This document shows, in pieces, positions 7,280-16,201 of a stretch of DNA of 30,147 nt (the first letter of the stretch is position 1; each line of letters begins with the position of its first letter). Below the pieces are notes generated by a model. It had not been told where the DNA came from, ran no database searches, and worked only from the letters and a program-made list of their open reading frames with translations. The stretch comes from Bacteroidetes bacterium UBA2322 (GTDB lineage: Bacteria > Bacteroidota > Bacteroidia > Chitinophagales > UBA2359): contig DDVC01000107.1 in the NCBI GenBank assembly GCA_002345145.1, positions 1 through 30,147 on the forward strand, in the 5' to 3' direction. The position numbers and the translations under genes were made by a program.

Positions 7280-8329
7280 CTATTCTCCCAAAACTAAGGC
7301 TTTACCCTTATCTATCACCCTGCCTTGGCTATAAACAGCATAAATATACAAACCGGCAGCCGGCATAGAAAAACTAACCGGGTCATGGGTTGCAGTAATA
7401 CCTATATATGTCGCCAACCGCCCATCGGGAGTAAAAATGCGCAGCTCATCGGGCAATAAATGGGCAAGTTGATTGAAATCGAAACGCAACTCTTGTTTAA
7501 CCGGGTTTTGCACCAAACTGATACCCGATGCAGGCAACATAGGCGGTTGTACCCCTAAGCAAGGCTCTACTTCGGTACTGAAAACTTGGTTGTAAGTAGT
7601 GAGCGTATTGCCGGTGTTGCAGTCTTTTACTACTAAGGTAAGCGCATAATTGCCGCCGGTATAGTTTAGCGGGGCTATGGTAAATGTGTTTTGTTGGTTG
7701 CAAATAACGGTTAGGTCGCCCACACAGTAGGTAGCGGTAATAGTAGCGGCATTAGGTTCGGGAAAAGTTACGGTATAGTTTTGCAAATCGCAATCGCCGG
7801 AGGTAAACATGATGTCAGTAGAAAGCAGGAGCGTGTCTAACAGGCTGCAAAATGGGTTAAAACTTGTTTGTGCATCTATAACAGTAGCATATATTGGCGA
7901 AACGGGGTTTACAATAAGCGAAACATTGCCGGTACTGCCTTGTATATAAGGAGGCGGGCAACTATTGCCGTCAAAAAAACCTACCGACACGGTAAACTGC
8001 ACATTGTAGGGTCCGGCGGGCAGTATGCCCAGCGGAATAGTATCGGTGCGCTCACAAATAACGGTTAGCACACCCATGCAGTAGGTGGCTGCAACCTGCA
8101 CAACCGGTACAAAAGGCAAGTAATCAACTGTAACTGTGTAATTGTTTAAAATACAACCGCCCGAAGTGAACAAGGTAGAGGCAATAAGATAAGCAGGTTC
8201 ATTGCCGGTTACACCTGCCGGATAGGTCATCAGATTGGTGATTTGCTGCCCTTTTAAGGGCTGAAATGAGGCTGCCCACAGCAATAAGGCTAACACAACT
8301 AAGGGTTTTGTTTTCAGACTTGCAAACAT
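7280..8329 (-). CDS. Secreted T9SS protein with duplicated three-cysteine module
   Basis: A 349-residue protein with a signal peptide (about 1-27) and a C-terminal T9SS type A-like domain (about 265-349: SLVQNPVKQELRFDF, LRIFTPDGRL, GLYIYAVYSQGRVIDKGKALV). Between them lie two related modules. Module 1 (about 53-116) reads LFTSGGCILNNYTVTV ... ATYCMGVLTVICERT; module 2 (about 173-235) reads MFTSGDCDLQNYTVTF ... ATYCVGDLTVICNQQ. Each keeps three cysteines, C59/C84/C92 and C180/C202/C210, with the last two exactly eight apart. I do not recognise the module as a named domain. Likely beta-rich and surface-exposed (inference); ligand unknown. It is monocistronic on this strand, separated from holA by the repeat-rich gap. 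Confidence 0.82.
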   Translation of the reverse strand: MFASLKTKPLVVLALLLWAASFQPLKGQQITNLMTYPAGVTGNEPAYLIASTLFTSGGCILNNYTVTVDYLPFVPVVQVAATYCMGVLTVICERTDTIPLGILPAGPYNVQFTVSVGFFDGNSCPPPYIQGSTGNVSLIVNPVSPIYATVIDAQTSFNPFCSLLDTLLLSTDIMFTSGDCDLQNYTVTFPEPNAATITATYCVGDLTVICNQQNTFTIAPLNYTGGNYALTLVVKDCNTGNTLTTYNQVFSTEVEPCLGVQPPMLPASGISLVQNPVKQELRFDFNQLAHLLPDELRIFTPDGRLATYIGITATHDPVSFSMPAAGLYIYAVYSQGRVIDKGKALVLGE

Positions 8330-8487
8330 GTAGGTAAATTGAGGGGTTTAAGAAATAATGTAAGATACAAACACTACAATGACGAAATATGGGCTGTAAT
8401 GGTAGGGCTAATCGGGAATTAAAAGAGGTAAAATGGTGTTTATTGTAGGAAACCCGACATTAGTGCCCCTCTTACCCGAAATATGCC

Positions 8488-8495
8488 TATTTTTG
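8488..8495 (+). promoter_or_regulatory. Putative -7 element for proS
   Basis: TATTTTTG matches TAnnTTTG and ends 38 bases before the proS ATG. No clear -33 element is seen, so confidence is limited. Confidence 0.35.
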
Positions 8496-8533
8496 CGGTC
8501 AAAAATTGATTCTCATCCATAATCTACTGCCAA

Positions 8534-10021
8534 ATGAGCAAAGATACAAACGAAAAAACGCAGCAACAACAACAAACAGAAAAAGACTGGTACGAAGATT
8601 TAGTATTGCGTTCCGGTTTAGCAGAACACTCAGGTGTAAAAGGCTGCATGACCATTAAACCCTATGGATACGCCATTTGGGAAAACATGAAAGCAGTTTT
8701 AGACGCCCGATTTAAAGCAACCGGACATGTAAACGCCGCTTTTCCGCTGTTTATACCCAAAAGCTACCTTAGTAAAGAAGCCTCACATATTGAGGGATTT
8801 GCTAAGGAGTGTGCCGTGGTTACCCACTATCGTCTAATTAACGACCCCAATGGCAACGGCGTAATAGTGGACCCCAGCGCTAAACTTACCGAAGAGCTGA
8901 TTGTTCGCCCCACATCAGAAACCATTATTTGGAGCACCTACAAACGCTGGATCCAATCTTACCGCGACCTGCCCTTGCTCATTAACCAATGGGCAAACGT
9001 AGTGCGCTGGGAAATGCGTACTCGCCTGTTTTTGCGCACTGCCGAGTTTCACTGGCAGGAAGGACATACCGCCCACGCCACAGCCAATGAAGCCATAACC
9101 GAAGCCCAACTGATGCTGACCGAGTATGCCAATTTTATGGAAAACTATATGGCAGTGCCCGTAATTACCGGCTGTAAAACCGAAAGCGAACGCTTTGCCG
9201 GCGCAGTAGATACCTACACCTGCGAAGCGCTCATGCAAGATGGTAAAGCCCTGCAAATGGGTACCTCGCACTTTTTGGGGCAAAATTTTGCCAAAGCTTT
9301 TGACGTGAAATTTTTGAGCAAAGATGGCGTAGAAGAATACGCATGGGCTACCTCATGGGGCGTTTCTACCCGATTAATGGGCGCACTCATTATGGTTCAT
9401 GCCGATGAGGCAGGTTTGGTGGTACCTCCCAAATTAGCGCCTACCCAAGTAGTACTGATACCGCTCATTAACAAACATACTAAAGAACGCCAAGCCGATT
9501 TTGACAGCGCTATTGAAAAAATTAAGCAAGAACTGAACGGACTTAATTTTGTTTATGACGACGATGATACCAAACGCTCCGGTTTTAAATTTGCCGAGTA
9601 CGAACTGCGCGGTGTGCCCGTTCGCATTGCCGTAGGTTTGCGCGATATTGATAACGGTGTGGTAGAAGTTGCCCGCCGCGATACGCGCGAAAAATTCAGC
9701 CTGCCTATGGATAACCTCGGCGCGGCTATCAGAGAACTGCTAAACGACATACAAAACAATATGTTCCAAAAAGCAAAACAATACCGCGATAGCCACATTA
9801 CCACCGTTGATACCTTTGATGAGTTTAAAGAAGCGCTCAACACCAAAGGCGGCTTTATTTATGCCCACTGGGACGGCACGCCCGAAACCGAAGCGGCTAT
9901 AAAAGAACTTACTAAAGCTTCTACCCGATGTATTCCGCTCAACAACCCACAGGAAGAGGGTAAGTGTGTGCTTACCGGCAAACCCTCTAAGCAACGCATT
10001 TTATTTGCCAAAGCATATTAA
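8534..10021 (+). CDS. proS: Prolyl-tRNA synthetase (archaeal/eukaryote-like type)
   Basis: Charges tRNA-Pro with proline in the cytoplasm. The 495-residue product lacks the editing insertion of the long bacterial ProS and has the short class II layout: N-terminal KDWYEDLVLRSGLAEHSGVKG, the catalytic RPTSE at 125-129, motif 2 from R158 through E171 (RWEMRTRLFLRTAEFHWQEG), motif 3 WGVSTRLMGALIMVHAD (275-291), an anticodon-binding domain from about 300, and the C-terminal domain ending KQRILFAKAY. In that last domain only two cysteines (TRCIPL and GKCVLTGK) remain where archaeal-type enzymes often have a four-cysteine zinc site, so the zinc is probably not bound. It stands alone on the plus strand. 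Confidence 0.96.
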   Translation: MSKDTNEKTQQQQQTEKDWYEDLVLRSGLAEHSGVKGCMTIKPYGYAIWENMKAVLDARFKATGHVNAAFPLFIPKSYLSKEASHIEGFAKECAVVTHYRLINDPNGNGVIVDPSAKLTEELIVRPTSETIIWSTYKRWIQSYRDLPLLINQWANVVRWEMRTRLFLRTAEFHWQEGHTAHATANEAITEAQLMLTEYANFMENYMAVPVITGCKTESERFAGAVDTYTCEALMQDGKALQMGTSHFLGQNFAKAFDVKFLSKDGVEEYAWATSWGVSTRLMGALIMVHADEAGLVVPPKLAPTQVVLIPLINKHTKERQADFDSAIEKIKQELNGLNFVYDDDDTKRSGFKFAEYELRGVPVRIAVGLRDIDNGVVEVARRDTREKFSLPMDNLGAAIRELLNDIQNNMFQKAKQYRDSHITTVDTFDEFKEALNTKGGFIYAHWDGTPETEAAIKELTKASTRCIPLNNPQEEGKCVLTGKPSKQRILFAKAY

Positions 10022-10133
10022 AGCAAAACTGTTGAGTTGGTATGGTTAAAATTGTAACAAAGGAAAAATCGGTCTTTTCGTGCTAATATAAGTTGCATTT
10101 TAACCTAAAATTAGCCCGATGTAAACCATTTTG

Positions 10134-10164
10134 GTAAAAGTCTGTTTTTAAAAACAGGTTTTAC
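10134..10164 (+). promoter_or_regulatory. Palindrome upstream of the thioredoxin-like gene
   Basis: A perfect 16-bp palindrome, CTGTTTTTAAAAACAG (10142-10157), is extended outward by GTAAAA and TTTTAC after a 2:1-base interruption. It lies 28 bases before the ATG at 10193. It could be an operator, or a hairpin ending proS transcription, although it sits 112 bases past the proS stop and has no U-run. Confidence 0.5.
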
Positions 10165-10192
10165 ATTCACTCACCTAACCACTTATTTTGTT

Positions 10193-10843
10193 ATGAAATT
10201 GTTTACTTCGTTTTTGTTTGCTGTACTTTTTATAGTGTTTACCGCCTGCAACAGCAATGCGCAAAACAACGTTTTAACCCCTGCCACTACTGCGCCAACA
10301 CCCACCGCCCTTGAAATAGGCGCTGCTGCCCCAATGACCGATTACCCCATGTTAGATGTATCGGGCGCAATGGTTTCCATCAAAGAATCAATGCTGGAAA
10401 ACGGACTGTTGGTTATTTTTTCGTGCAATGAATGTCCGTATGTAATAGGCTGGGAAGACCGCTACCCCATTCTTTCCGAAATTTGTAAAGCCAATAATGT
10501 AGGAATGTTGGTGGTAAATTCAAACGAAGCCAAGCGCGAAGATGCCGATTCTTACGAAGCTATGCGCAAACATGCCATTGAAAAGGGGTATAACTTTGCT
10601 TATACCGTTGACGAAAAACATCAACTTGCCGATGCTTTTGGCGCTACCCGCACTCCCGAACTTTTTTTGTTTGACAAAAACTTACAGCTCGCCTACAAAG
10701 GCTGCATAGACGACAATATGAAAGAGCCTGAAAAAGTAGAGCAATTTTACATCAAAAATGCCATTGCCAACATGGTTGCCGGCAACGCTATTGACCCCAA
10801 TGTTACCAAATCTATAGGCTGCACCATTAAAAGGCTCTATTAA
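10193..10843 (+). CDS. Thioredoxin-like (redoxin family) lipoprotein
   Basis: A 216-residue protein with a lipoprotein-type signal (MKLFTSFLFAVLFIVFTAC, C19) and a low-complexity Thr/Pro linker to about residue 40. A thioredoxin fold follows: IGAAAPMTDYPMLDVSG, strand LLVIFSCNECPYVIGWEDRYP with a C78-N-E-C81 active-site pair, and the cis-proline loop TRTPELFLF (P155). Extra cysteines stand at 98, 171 and 210. Homologues I know in this phylum read like NTCPYV at the active site; here both cysteines are present, so dithiol chemistry is possible. Inferred: an envelope thiol oxidoreductase or peroxiredoxin-like protein, substrate unknown. The lipobox has Phe at -3, so lipidation is likely but not certain. 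A palindrome lies just upstream. Confidence 0.82.
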   Translation: MKLFTSFLFAVLFIVFTACNSNAQNNVLTPATTAPTPTALEIGAAAPMTDYPMLDVSGAMVSIKESMLENGLLVIFSCNECPYVIGWEDRYPILSEICKANNVGMLVVNSNEAKREDADSYEAMRKHAIEKGYNFAYTVDEKHQLADAFGATRTPELFLFDKNLQLAYKGCIDDNMKEPEKVEQFYIKNAIANMVAGNAIDPNVTKSIGCTIKRLY

Positions 10844-10873
10844 ACATTTGCTTGTAAGGCTAAGGCTATAGCA

Positions 10874-10903
10874 TTGTTTTCACCAACTTTACCGTTATAT
10901 TTG
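10874..10903 (+). promoter_or_regulatory. Promoter of lipA
   Basis: TTG at 10874-10876, a 19-base spacer, then TATATTTG at 10896-10903: both halves of the Bacteroidota promoter at the expected distance. It ends 53 bases before the lipA ATG and just after the preceding gene's stop, so lipA has its own promoter. Confidence 0.65.
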
Positions 10904-10956
10904 CAGTGCCATAGCCCTTGTTCCTTTTCCGTTTCATTTTTACCCGCCACCTTATC

Positions 10957-11841
10957 ATGATAGAACTGCCGGTTATTAACCCAGCTACCGACCAACCCGC
11001 CCGAATTAAAAAACCCGACTGGCTCCGGGTTAAACTCCCCGTAGGGCAAACTTACCGCTCTGTGCGCAAAATTGTGGACGACTACAAACTCCACACTATT
11101 TGCGAAAGCGGCAACTGTCCTAATATGGGCGAGTGCTGGGGAGCTGGTACTGCTACTTTTATGATTTTGGGTAATGTTTGTACGCGCTCCTGCTCTTTTT
11201 GTGCCGTAGCCACCGGCAAACCTACCGAATTAGACTTAGACGAGCCTTACCGCGTGGCAGAAGCGGTAAAATTAATGGGAGTAAAACACTGCGTTATAAC
11301 CTCCGTAAACCGAGATGAACTGAACGACGGCGGCGCCGGTGTGTGGGCAGAAACCATAAAACAAGTGCGCATTTATAGCCCGCAAACTACATTGGAAACT
11401 CTTATTCCCGATTTTAAGGCTAAGTGGGAAAACCTATACACCGTACTGGCAGAACGCCCCGAAGTGGTATCGCATAACATGGAAACAGTAAGTCGTTTAT
11501 ACCGATTAGTGCGCCCACAAGCCAAATATGCCCGAAGTTTGGAACAGATACAACGCACCAAAGCCGAGGGGTTGCGCACTAAATCGGGCTTTATGGTGGG
11601 ATTGGGCGAAACAGACGAGGAAGTCTTTCAATTAATGGACGACTTAGTACAACACGGCTGCGAAGTGCTAACCATTGGGCAATACCTTCAACCCACCAAA
11701 CACCACCTGCAAATAGCCAACTACGTTCACCCCGATACCTTTGCCATGTACAAGGAAGTAGGGCTGCAAAAAGGATTCAAATTTGTAGAAAGCTCGCCGT
11801 TGGTGCGGTCATCATACCATGCCGAACGTCATTTGGGGTAA
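10957..11841 (+). CDS. lipA: Lipoyl synthase
   Basis: A radical-SAM enzyme that inserts two sulfur atoms into octanoyl groups on carrier proteins such as GcvH. The 294-residue product has the auxiliary-cluster motif CESGNCPNMGEC (C49, C54, C60), the radical-SAM motif CTRSCSFC (C75, C79, C82) and the C-terminal RSSYHAE (284-290), whose serine completes the auxiliary cluster. The ATG at 10957 is chosen over the in-frame TTG at 10918 because it gives the usual N terminus and follows the promoter. The auxiliary cluster is consumed in each reaction, so the enzyme depends on the Fe-S assembly genes encoded at 26183-28387. Its substrate protein GcvH is encoded at 925. No lipB is seen nearby. Confidence 0.97.
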   Translation: MIELPVINPATDQPARIKKPDWLRVKLPVGQTYRSVRKIVDDYKLHTICESGNCPNMGECWGAGTATFMILGNVCTRSCSFCAVATGKPTELDLDEPYRVAEAVKLMGVKHCVITSVNRDELNDGGAGVWAETIKQVRIYSPQTTLETLIPDFKAKWENLYTVLAERPEVVSHNMETVSRLYRLVRPQAKYARSLEQIQRTKAEGLRTKSGFMVGLGETDEEVFQLMDDLVQHGCEVLTIGQYLQPTKHHLQIANYVHPDTFAMYKEVGLQKGFKFVESSPLVRSSYHAERHLG

Positions 11842-11931
11842 AACAATAAAAAAAATGCCACCACAGGCAACCAATTATCCCAAAATTGCGATTATGAGTA
11901 AAAAACTTCCTCCTCATTACCCACACACAAG

Positions 11932-11973
11932 CGCAAGATAACCAAATTCTTTTTATCTTGCGAGCAATTTTTT
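11932..11973 (+). terminator. Hairpin between lipA and the Asp-box gene
   Basis: A perfect 10-bp stem, CGCAAGATAA with TTATCTTGCG (11932-11941 and 11953-11962), has an 11-nt loop and a T6 run five bases later. It suits a lipA terminator, but it ends only 22 bases before the next ATG, so it could instead act in the 5' leader of that gene. Confidence 0.55.
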
Positions 11974-11994
11974 ACTTTGCACAAAACTATAAAG

Positions 11995-14847
11995 ATGAAA
12001 AGACTTTTCCTACTCTTTGCCCTTCTGGGTTCTGCCGCCGTTATTTGGATTACGGCAAGCCAAACCGGTTTAGTAAAGTCTGCCGGGTCTGCTAATACTA
12101 AGACCTCGTCTGACTTGATAGAAGACCGCATACACCTTAAAGGCATTGCCCGTGCCTTAGATTATCTGCACAGAAGACGGGTAAACCCCGAAACCAACGA
12201 AATTGCTCTATCCGATGTGATGCGCGCCCGCAAACAGGCCGATTTAATGAAAGCACAAAAATCGGGAGCATCTTTGGTACAATGGGAGTTTATGGGTCCT
12301 AACAACGTAGGTGGTCGTACCCGAGCCATACTTATTGACCCCACCAACCCCAACCGAATGATTGCCGGAGCTGTATCGGGCGGTCTTTGGCTATCTAACG
12401 ACGGCGGTTTGAATTGGACAGAACACCCGCAAAACAGAGAACTTCCTTGTTTAAATATTTCTTGCATAACCCGCGCTGCTAACGGCGTTATTTATGCCGG
12501 TACAGGTGAAAGAATCTGGAATGGGGTTACCTATGGCAATGGCGACAGTGGTTTTGCCGGCTGTGGTATCTACAAATCTACCGACAACGGAGCTACCTTT
12601 ACCCTCATAGACAGCACCAAACCCGATACTAACAGTGATACCCACCGGTGGGCTTATATTATTGCCTTGGCTACACACCCCAGCAACCCCAACTGGGTGT
12701 ATGCCGCTACCGACCGTTCTATGTATATGAGTGCCGATGGCGGTGAAACTTGGTCATCGCCCGAAGGATTGCCCGATTTGAGTGGCAGCGCATGGGACGT
12801 AGTGGCAGCCCCTACCGGCACCATTCATGCAGTAGTTGGCACACAATACTTTAAATCGACCGATGGCATGAACTTTGTTGTTAAAAGCAGCAACGACCTT
12901 GGTAAATTTCCGGCTTATGGCAACAATAAAAAACTTGCCGTATCGCCTACCGACCCCAATTTTATTTATGCCATTACCATACGCCCCAATCCTGACTACG
13001 GCTGCCTGCGCGATGTACTGCAATCTACCGATGCAGGTGAAACGTGGACGCGCATAGGCGAGGGTGGCAGCGATTTCTTTGAGCCATTAGGCAATTCCTT
13101 ACAGTGCCAAGGCTGGTACGACCTTTGTATAGCTGTTTCGCCTGCCGACAAAGAACGCATTTATATAGGCGGTGTAGATTTATGGTACTGGTCGCGCGCT
13201 AATGGCTGGATTCAAGCAGCCAGTTGGTTCCCCGAAACTCCTGAGTTCCCCTACTACGTTCATGCCGACAAACACACTTTGGTTTTCCACCCTACCAACC
13301 CCAATATCCTCTTCATAGGTAATGACGGCGGTATAGCAAGAACGTTGAATGCCAATGACGATGCTCCTGCCTTTACCACCATGAACCGAAATTACAATAC
13401 CACTCAGTTTTATGCAGTGGCTGCTACTGCTGATGGCAGAATGATAGGCGGCACCCAAGATAACGGTACCCAGTTTGTTACTTTTACCGGCGATTCCTAC
13501 CTTGCCGCTACCGAAGTTATTGGCGGCGATGGCGGTTATGTTGATTTTTCCAGAATAAGTCCCAATGTAGCCTTTGGCGCTGTTTACCTTGGCGCATTGT
13601 TCCGCTCTTCTAATAATGGCTTATCCTTCGCTGGCGGTTTCCTTGACCAAAAAATTGACTGCGACCCGCGCGTGAACAACGTGTGCAGCGGAGATGGCAA
13701 TGTTGATGGCAGTCCTGAATTTATTACACCTACTGTTTTATGGGAAGACCCCGCCACCGGCATTGCTGTGTATGCAACCGGCAGTGGCGATGGCAAAGTT
13801 TGGATTACGTTGGAAGCCCTAAACGCAAGTACCGTTCCCGAATGGTTTAACATTGCTACCTTCTCCGGTGGCGGTTCGGGCAGGTTGGTAACTACCGTAA
13901 ACGTGGGCAGAGATATTAACGGCAAAGTAATGGTAATGGCAGGCTCTGCCGATGGTCGCGTGCTGGTTGCAAGAAACTTTATTGTTGACGAAAATGTACC
14001 CGACCCACAGGTGGTTCAACCCTACCCATCAAGCAATGTTAAGCAAATTACCGCCGCCCAAATTACCGGAGGTATTGATGTTGCCCGATACGTAACCTCT
14101 GTTACGCCCGACCGTTTCAGCCCCAATGCACTTACCGTAACTATGGGTAACTACGGCAGAAATGTGTATGTTTTCCGCACACAGAATGCCTTTGTTACTA
14201 CACCCGTATTTGCCTCTATGCAAGGCACAGGCGCTAATGCACTACCCCCTATGCCGGTTTACGACTTAGTTGCCGACAAAGGCGACCCCACCCGCTATTT
14301 TGCCGCTACTGAAATGGGCGTATGGATGTGCGAAATTGTGCAAACCGGTGCCTCTACTTTTGATTACATCTGGTCTGAACAAAACGATGGCATAGGCAGA
14401 GTACCTGTTTTCCGTATTCGCCAGGAATCTATCGTTCCCTCTTCTGCTCAGGGTCAAGAGGGTTGTTATGTGCTTTATATAGGCACGCATGGCAAAGGTA
14501 TGTACCGCAGCACCAGCCTTACCTTCCCCTTCTGCGATGTATCTTTACCCCCTTACGGCACAGCAGTTGGTGTTGATGAGCCTAAAAAAGCCGAGTTAGA
14601 TATTCAGGTATATCCCAACCCGCTTGTAGGTAACGGCGTAATGAAACTCACCATCAATACCCCTTCTTCTAACGCCAAAGTAACGGTTTATTCGCTCGAT
14701 GGCAGGTTGGTTTGCCGTCAAACGGTAAATGCCCAGTTGGATAGCCAAAGTATAGATATTGCTGCCTCTGACTATGCGCCGGGCATGTATGTAGCTATCT
14801 TTGAAAACGACAGAGAACGTGCCGCAGCCAAATTTATAGTGAAATAA
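11995..14847 (+). CDS. Sortilin-like Asp-box protein with T9SS sorting domain
   Basis: A 950-residue secreted protein. After a signal peptide (MKRLFLLFALLGSAAVIW...) and a short helical region comes a large beta-propeller region with repeated Asp-boxes (SxDxGxxW): residues 134-141, 195-202, 246-253, 288-294 and 344-351, with a weaker one near 536. This is the VPS10/sortilin or exo-glycosidase-like propeller architecture; no catalytic glycosidase triad is evident, so no enzymatic role is claimed. Residues 867-950 are a T9SS type A domain (VYPNPLVGNGVMKLTI, VTVYSLDGRLV, YAPGMYVAIF). The ATG at 11995 gives a clean signal peptide; the TTG at 11977 would add six residues. A strong bidirectional terminator closes the gene. 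Likely a cell-surface or released adhesin or binding protein (inference). Confidence 0.88.
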   Translation: MKRLFLLFALLGSAAVIWITASQTGLVKSAGSANTKTSSDLIEDRIHLKGIARALDYLHRRRVNPETNEIALSDVMRARKQADLMKAQKSGASLVQWEFMGPNNVGGRTRAILIDPTNPNRMIAGAVSGGLWLSNDGGLNWTEHPQNRELPCLNISCITRAANGVIYAGTGERIWNGVTYGNGDSGFAGCGIYKSTDNGATFTLIDSTKPDTNSDTHRWAYIIALATHPSNPNWVYAATDRSMYMSADGGETWSSPEGLPDLSGSAWDVVAAPTGTIHAVVGTQYFKSTDGMNFVVKSSNDLGKFPAYGNNKKLAVSPTDPNFIYAITIRPNPDYGCLRDVLQSTDAGETWTRIGEGGSDFFEPLGNSLQCQGWYDLCIAVSPADKERIYIGGVDLWYWSRANGWIQAASWFPETPEFPYYVHADKHTLVFHPTNPNILFIGNDGGIARTLNANDDAPAFTTMNRNYNTTQFYAVAATADGRMIGGTQDNGTQFVTFTGDSYLAATEVIGGDGGYVDFSRISPNVAFGAVYLGALFRSSNNGLSFAGGFLDQKIDCDPRVNNVCSGDGNVDGSPEFITPTVLWEDPATGIAVYATGSGDGKVWITLEALNASTVPEWFNIATFSGGGSGRLVTTVNVGRDINGKVMVMAGSADGRVLVARNFIVDENVPDPQVVQPYPSSNVKQITAAQITGGIDVARYVTSVTPDRFSPNALTVTMGNYGRNVYVFRTQNAFVTTPVFASMQGTGANALPPMPVYDLVADKGDPTRYFAATEMGVWMCEIVQTGASTFDYIWSEQNDGIGRVPVFRIRQESIVPSSAQGQEGCYVLYIGTHGKGMYRSTSLTFPFCDVSLPPYGTAVGVDEPKKAELDIQVYPNPLVGNGVMKLTINTPSSNAKVTVYSLDGRLVCRQTVNAQLDSQSIDIAASDYAPGMYVAIFENDRERAAAKFIVK

Positions 14848-14905
14848 ACACCGGTTTATAGCATAGGCAATACAAGGCTCACCCCTACCCTGCCTAATGC
14901 AAGAC

Positions 14906-14945
14906 AAAAAAGAAGCTGCCCTTGTTGGGCAGCTTCTTTTTTTTT
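14906..14945. terminator. Bidirectional terminator
   Basis: A perfect 16-bp stem with core GAAGCTGCCC/GGGCAGCTTC and a 5-nt loop (14922-14926), flanked by A-run and T-run, lies between two convergent genes. Both strands offer a U-run, so it should end transcription of the Asp-box gene and of the glycosyltransferase gene alike. Confidence 0.92.
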
Positions 14946-14957
14946 GTGTGCCTGACA

Positions 14958-16148
14958 TTATAGCAATTGCTTGTAAACTTGCATCAATCGGGCAGTGGTA
15001 GTTTCAGCTTTAAACTGTTGGGCATGTTCCCAGCCTTGAATAATCATGTTCATTTGTTGTGCGCCATCAGTAAGAACGGTTTCTATGGCGGCTGCCATTT
15101 CCTCAGCATTGAGCGGATTAACGTATAAAGTACCATTACCCCCTGCTTCGGCAAAACAAGAGCCGGTTGAAGTAATAACCGGTGTGCGGCTAAAAAGCCC
15201 TTCTAAAACCGGTAAACCAAACCCCTCAAACAAGGAAGGATAAACCAGCAATCGGGCACACCGGTAAACAGCTTTTAAATCGGATACGGGTAAATCGGGT
15301 ATAAAAATCACCTGTTTTTCTAACCTGTTTTGCTGTATGTATTGCCATACCTTGTACTGATAATCTTTACCCTTTCCCACCACCACCAGCGGAACCGATA
15401 ATTTAGGTTGTAAAAGGTGCATAGCTTTAACTAAGGTAAGTAAATTTTTTCGCTCGGTAATAGCGCCCACATATAACACATACTCCAAGGGCACCTGTGG
15501 CGGCAGTTTATACTGCTGCGGCATAAATAAGCCGTGATTCAGAAAAAGGCGGTCGTTGTAATCGTTGTAAAAAGCGGGGTTGCAAGATTGGTAAACCACT
15601 TCAATTTTAGTTTCGGGAACATTTAAAAATTCCATCAAATCTTGTTTGGTTTGTTGGCTTATGGCAATAACCAAATCTGCCTTACTGCAACTATGTTTCC
15701 ATTTTTGGGCGTACATCCATCGGTCAAAAGCGGGGTACCACTGCGGATAGCGCATAAATATAAGGTCATGTATGGTAACCACTTTTCGGGCTTTTATTTT
15801 GCCGGCATTTAAGGGCAGTTCGTTGCTCAAGCCGTGGTAAATATGCAGTTTGTCTTTGTTTATGGCATTACCCAAAAACATACTGCGCCACAAACTACCA
15901 CCAAACATACGCGAAAAGAAGCCTTTGGGGGTTCGCCAAACCATATTGGCGCTTTGCTGAAACGGAATACCCACGCGGTTAAACGTTTCCGGTTCAAAGT
16001 TGAGTGGAGGAGAATACAAAAAATACCGATGCTTGGGTAAAAACTCAGCCATATTACCAATAAGGGTTCTGCTATAATTGCCCAACCCCGTTTGGTTAAA
16101 CAATACCCGTTTTGCATCAAAGCCTATGTGTAAGGGTTCAGGAATCAT
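14958..16148 (-). CDS. Glycosyltransferase family 4 (GT-B fold)
   Basis: A 396-residue cytoplasmic or membrane-associated sugar transferase. N-terminal Rossmann features are HIGFDAKRVLFNQTGLGNYS (7-26, with the glycine loop), HIYHGLSNELP and VVTIHDLIFMRYP. The C-terminal donor-binding domain has VLYVGAITERKNLLTLVKA (224-242), VVVGKGKDYQ, and the E-x7-E signature E308-GFGLPVL-E316, followed by PVITSTGSCFAEAGG. No signal peptide or TM segment is seen. Donor, acceptor and pathway cannot be read from sequence; roles in exopolysaccharide, LPS or A-LPS synthesis are all possible. It is a single gene, convergent with the Asp-box gene and divergent from fic. Confidence 0.93.
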   Translation of the reverse strand: MIPEPLHIGFDAKRVLFNQTGLGNYSRTLIGNMAEFLPKHRYFLYSPPLNFEPETFNRVGIPFQQSANMVWRTPKGFFSRMFGGSLWRSMFLGNAINKDKLHIYHGLSNELPLNAGKIKARKVVTIHDLIFMRYPQWYPAFDRWMYAQKWKHSCSKADLVIAISQQTKQDLMEFLNVPETKIEVVYQSCNPAFYNDYNDRLFLNHGLFMPQQYKLPPQVPLEYVLYVGAITERKNLLTLVKAMHLLQPKLSVPLVVVGKGKDYQYKVWQYIQQNRLEKQVIFIPDLPVSDLKAVYRCARLLVYPSLFEGFGLPVLEGLFSRTPVITSTGSCFAEAGGNGTLYVNPLNAEEMAAAIETVLTDGAQQMNMIIQGWEHAQQFKAETTTARLMQVYKQLL

Positions 16149-16193
16149 GGCAAAGCGTTTGGTTTAAAAAATTGTAGGTTGCAATGAAAGACG

Positions 16194-16201
16194 CAAAATT
16201 A
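16194..16201 (-). promoter_or_regulatory. Putative -7 element for the glycosyltransferase gene
   Basis: On the minus strand it reads TAATTTTG (TAnnTTTG) and ends 45 bases before the ATG at 16148. No -33 element is evident. Confidence 0.35.

Noticed and set aside
11995..14847. Sialidase function for the Asp-box protein
   Set aside because: Asp-boxes alone are structural; I see no arginine triad context or other catalytic signature, so only the propeller fold is claimed.
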